From Saprospiraceae bacterium (GTDB lineage: Bacteria; Bacteroidota; Bacteroidia; Chitinophagales; Saprospiraceae): a stretch of DNA of 64,000 nt. Positions 61,989-64,000 of this stretch are shown piece after piece (the first letter of the stretch is position 1; each line of letters begins with the position of its first letter). The notes under the pieces are model-generated. The model searched no databases. It saw only the letters and a program-made list of their open reading frames with translations, and was not told the DNA's origin. Made by a program: the position numbers and the translations under genes. The DNA lies in assembly GCA_016714985.1 (NCBI GenBank), contig JADKBS010000001.1, forward strand, positions 453,001-517,000, in the 5' to 3' direction.

Positions 61989-63074
61989 ATGCGCAAATCC
62001 TTCGCCCTTTTCGTTCTGCTTATTTCCTTGAAAACCATTGCCTTGGCACAGTACCAGCCTGTGTTCACCGGCCTCAGTGGGCAGGAACTGCTCGACAGCC
62101 TCGTGAAGTACTACAAAGCTCCCGTGCTGCTCACACAGGCATTTGCAAGGGATACGCTTTTTTCAAAAATATATGGCTACAAAGACTCGCTCACCTGCGT
62201 CTATACAGGCGACCGAATTTACCTCAACCCCACCCAAGACCCCACACAGGACGCCTTCGACAAGGGCTTCAACACGGAGCACACCTTTCCACAGAGCCTG
62301 GGCGCTATGAACCAGGCCGAGGGCGACATGCACCACCTCTACCCGACCCGGGTGGACGTGAACGGTGACCGGGGCAACCTTCCCTTTGCCGACATCCCAG
62401 ACGCCCAAACCGAAGATTGGTACTACCTCGGCCAGCAGCTTTCCAATACGCCTTCCTCCAATATCAACCTGTACAGCGAGCGAAAGGACGGCTTTTTCGA
62501 GCCACGGGAAGACCACAAAGGCAACGTGGCCCGTGCCATGTTCTACTTCTACACCATGTACAAGGCCCAAGCCGACGCCGCCAACCAGAACTTCTTTAAC
62601 TCGCAACGCCAGACCCTCTGCGCCTGGCACCTCCTCGACCCCGTGAACGAGCCGGAATGGAACCGAACCTGGCTCATCGCACCGTACCAGAGCGGCAAAC
62701 CCAATCCCTTCGTGCTCGACTGCACCCTGCCGGAGCGCTGCTATTGCGCCGATTTTGGTACAAAATGCACCCCCGCCGCTACGGAGCAAGGTGCTGACAA
62801 CCAATCGTTTACGCTGAAATCCATTTCGCCGAACCCCTTGCAGGACTTTGCCGTGCTGCGCTTCACCCTACCTACTGCGGGTCGTGTGCGCTTGGCAGTT
62901 TTTGGTGCCTTCGGCAACAAGTTGGACGAGGTGGACTTGGGCTGGATGGGCGAAGGCAGGCAGGAGGCCGTTTGGCAGCGGCCAGCGGATGTGGCGAGTG
63001 GGATGAGCTTTTTTAGGTTGGAATTTGAAGGGGCTTTTTTAGTGAAAAAGGCGATTCTACTGCCAAAATTTTGA
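61989..63074 (+). CDS. Secreted endonuclease I family protein with T9SS sorting domain
   Basis: The start chosen is ATG 61989 with a signal peptide (MRKSFALFVLLISLKTIALA). 361 residues. The nuclease domain (~20-250) has NTEHTFPQSLG, GDMHHLYPTRVDVNGDRGNL and ARAMFYFYTMYK, the pattern of endonuclease I (EndA/NucM). A type A C-terminal sorting domain follows (~275-361, SISPNPLQDFAVLRFTLPTA). It likely degrades DNA outside the cell for nutrient supply. Confidence 0.88.
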   Translation: MRKSFALFVLLISLKTIALAQYQPVFTGLSGQELLDSLVKYYKAPVLLTQAFARDTLFSKIYGYKDSLTCVYTGDRIYLNPTQDPTQDAFDKGFNTEHTFPQSLGAMNQAEGDMHHLYPTRVDVNGDRGNLPFADIPDAQTEDWYYLGQQLSNTPSSNINLYSERKDGFFEPREDHKGNVARAMFYFYTMYKAQADAANQNFFNSQRQTLCAWHLLDPVNEPEWNRTWLIAPYQSGKPNPFVLDCTLPERCYCADFGTKCTPAATEQGADNQSFTLKSISPNPLQDFAVLRFTLPTAGRVRLAVFGAFGNKLDEVDLGWMGEGRQEAVWQRPADVASGMSFFRLEFEGAFLVKKAILLPKF

Positions 63075-63119
63075 TGTAGCTGCCTAATTTTTGATGTTTT
63101 GAATTGAGTGGAGTTTAAT

Positions 63120-63205
63120 GCAGTCACCCACGAGAGGAGGGGTTATCAAACCCCGGTGTTCCGGAACACCGGGGTTTGATAACCCCTCCTCTCGTGGGTG
63201 ACTGC
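63120..63205. repeat. Long palindromic element, copy 2 (perfect 86-bp palindrome)
   Basis: The arm 63120-63162, starting GCAGTCACCCACGAGAGG, is exactly complementary to 63163-63205 with no loop beyond the central TTCCGGAA. The core matches copy 1 at 33341; the outer ~11 bp of each arm differ but pair. The downstream flank (63206-63237) is also similar to that of copy 1. Confidence 0.85.
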
Positions 63206-63229
63206 TAACATGTTCAACTAAAATCAATT

Positions 63230-64000
63230 TCAAATAAGAGATTGACCTTCTAGCCCTCTTATCTCTCCTTCAAAATCCAACCCCGGAAACTCCCCCGCCA
63301 ATTGCCGCAAGGCATCCAATTCTTTTTTGATAAAATTCTGATGCTCAGCCGATTGCGGATGAAAAGGCCGATGCGCCATTGCCGACAGCACCCGCTCAAT
63401 GCGGCCATTCAGCACCCTTGTTTTTTCATCGAAAAACGCCTGTTCGAAGTACTGCCAAATATAATCGGTGGCTTGGTGGCTAGGGTGTGCCATGTCCTCG
63501 GCGTAGAAGCGGTAGTCACGCAGGTCGTCGAGCAGGATTTCGTAGGCGGGGAAGTAGTGGACGAAGGGCAACCGCTGGCCGATTTCGTCCAAGGCCAATA
63601 GCAAGGTGGCCTTGCTGCGCTGGTTTTCCATCAAGCCGTCCCGGAGGTGTCGCACGGGGCTGACGGTAGCGATGATTTCAAGGCTAGGCAATTGGGCCTT
63701 CATTTTTTCAAAAACAGGCAAGAGCGCCGCAACCACTTCCTCCACGGACAGCCGCCGCCGCTCGAACTCCGCTGCGGGTAATTTATGGCAGTTGGCCACC
63801 ACCTCGCCCATTTTTTTCAAGGTAAAAACATGCGCCGTACCGAGTGTGACCACGAGGCGGGTGGTGTTTTCGAGAAAAGCCCTTGCCGTTGATAATGAAT
63901 CGTTTATGTTCGACAAAGCGGCTGCCTTATCGGGCTGCGAGAACCTGCCGTGGTGCTCCCAGCTATGCCAAAGCCCTTGGTGCTGCACGAGGTCGTTTTC
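63230..64000 (-). CDS. GSCFA domain protein, C-terminal part (start beyond window)
   Basis: The frame runs off the right edge; the 5' end lies beyond 64000. The visible ~256 residues contain NTTRLVVTLGTAHVFTL, KLPAAEFERRRLSVEEVVAA, ATVSPVRHLRDGLMENQRSK and HYFPAYEILLDDLRDYRFYA, with DMAHPSHQATDYIWQYF, typical of GSCFA proteins, an SGNH-hydrolase-like family. Likely an acyl or carbohydrate ester hydrolase; the N-terminal catalytic Ser is not in view. Convergent with the endonuclease gene across the palindrome. Confidence 0.82.
   Translation of the reverse strand, partial: ENDLVQHQGLWHSWEHHGRFSQPDKAAALSNINDSLSTARAFLENTTRLVVTLGTAHVFTLKKMGEVVANCHKLPAAEFERRRLSVEEVVAALLPVFEKMKAQLPSLEIIATVSPVRHLRDGLMENQRSKATLLLALDEIGQRLPFVHYFPAYEILLDDLRDYRFYAEDMAHPSHQATDYIWQYFEQAFFDEKTRVLNGRIERVLSAMAHRPFHPQSAEHQNFIKKELDALRQLAGEFPGLDFEGEIRGLEGQSLI

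Overview
The window looks like a chromosomal segment of a Bacteroidota bacterium, most likely Saprospiraceae-like. Several secreted proteins end in type IX secretion sorting domains of type A (Por-tail) or type B (gliding-associated). Several genes carry the Bacteroidota sigma signature TTG/TTTG-N19-23-TAnnTTTG instead of -35/-10 boxes. PurS, GatA and GatB, a BlaI/BlaR1 pair and a CorC-like protein fit the same phylum. There is one tRNA (Cys), no rRNA, no CRISPR array and no recognisable transposase or integrase.

Layout. 1-1.85 kb: the end of an AraC-type regulator, then an AT-rich minus-strand module of toxin, antitoxin and SecB-like chaperone that matches the architecture of CmdTAC-type phage-defence systems. 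2-14 kb: secreted pectate lyase, acetyltransferase, CorC-like protein, BlaR1/BlaI pair, exported protein, VIT-vWA protein and an XRE/DUF2083-type regulator. 14-34 kb: O-antigen ligase-like protein, pheS, Uma2-like protein, gatA, lytic transglycosylase, metallo-beta-lactamase-fold hydrolase, secreted adhesin-like proteins, pssA, purS, rsmI, a FIST protein with a histidine kinase, tRNA-Cys and gatB. 34-50 kb: mfd, dut, pyk, acpP, fabF, alpha-L-fucosidase, an Lrp-type regulator, a GH3-like adenylase, a BASS transporter and a DUF2851 protein. 50-57.6 kb: an accessory island with a restriction-modification pair, an AT-rich envelope-type cluster and a RhuM-like gene. 57.6-64 kb: thrA, a thioredoxin-like lipoprotein, a secreted endonuclease I and a partial GSCFA gene.

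Three things stand out. First, the tripartite toxin-antitoxin-chaperone module, whose antitoxin ends in a tail resembling the ssrA degradation tag. Second, the 50-57.6 kb island is bounded, and divided once, by extra copies of the 3' end of thrA. This suggests that cassettes inserted repeatedly at the end of thrA. Third, the window is full of small structured repeats. These are 7-8 bp tandem units arranged as inverted repeats, paired long hairpins with differing but still complementary arms, and palindromes up to 86 bp long and perfect. Some of the 7-bp arrays lie inside genes, and one in mfd breaks the reading frame in a way that gain or loss of units could restore.

At least four genes are interrupted by single frame changes, three of them at short homopolymers. 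These may be assembly errors rather than real mutations. All calls come from reading the sequence and from family knowledge; no database search was run.
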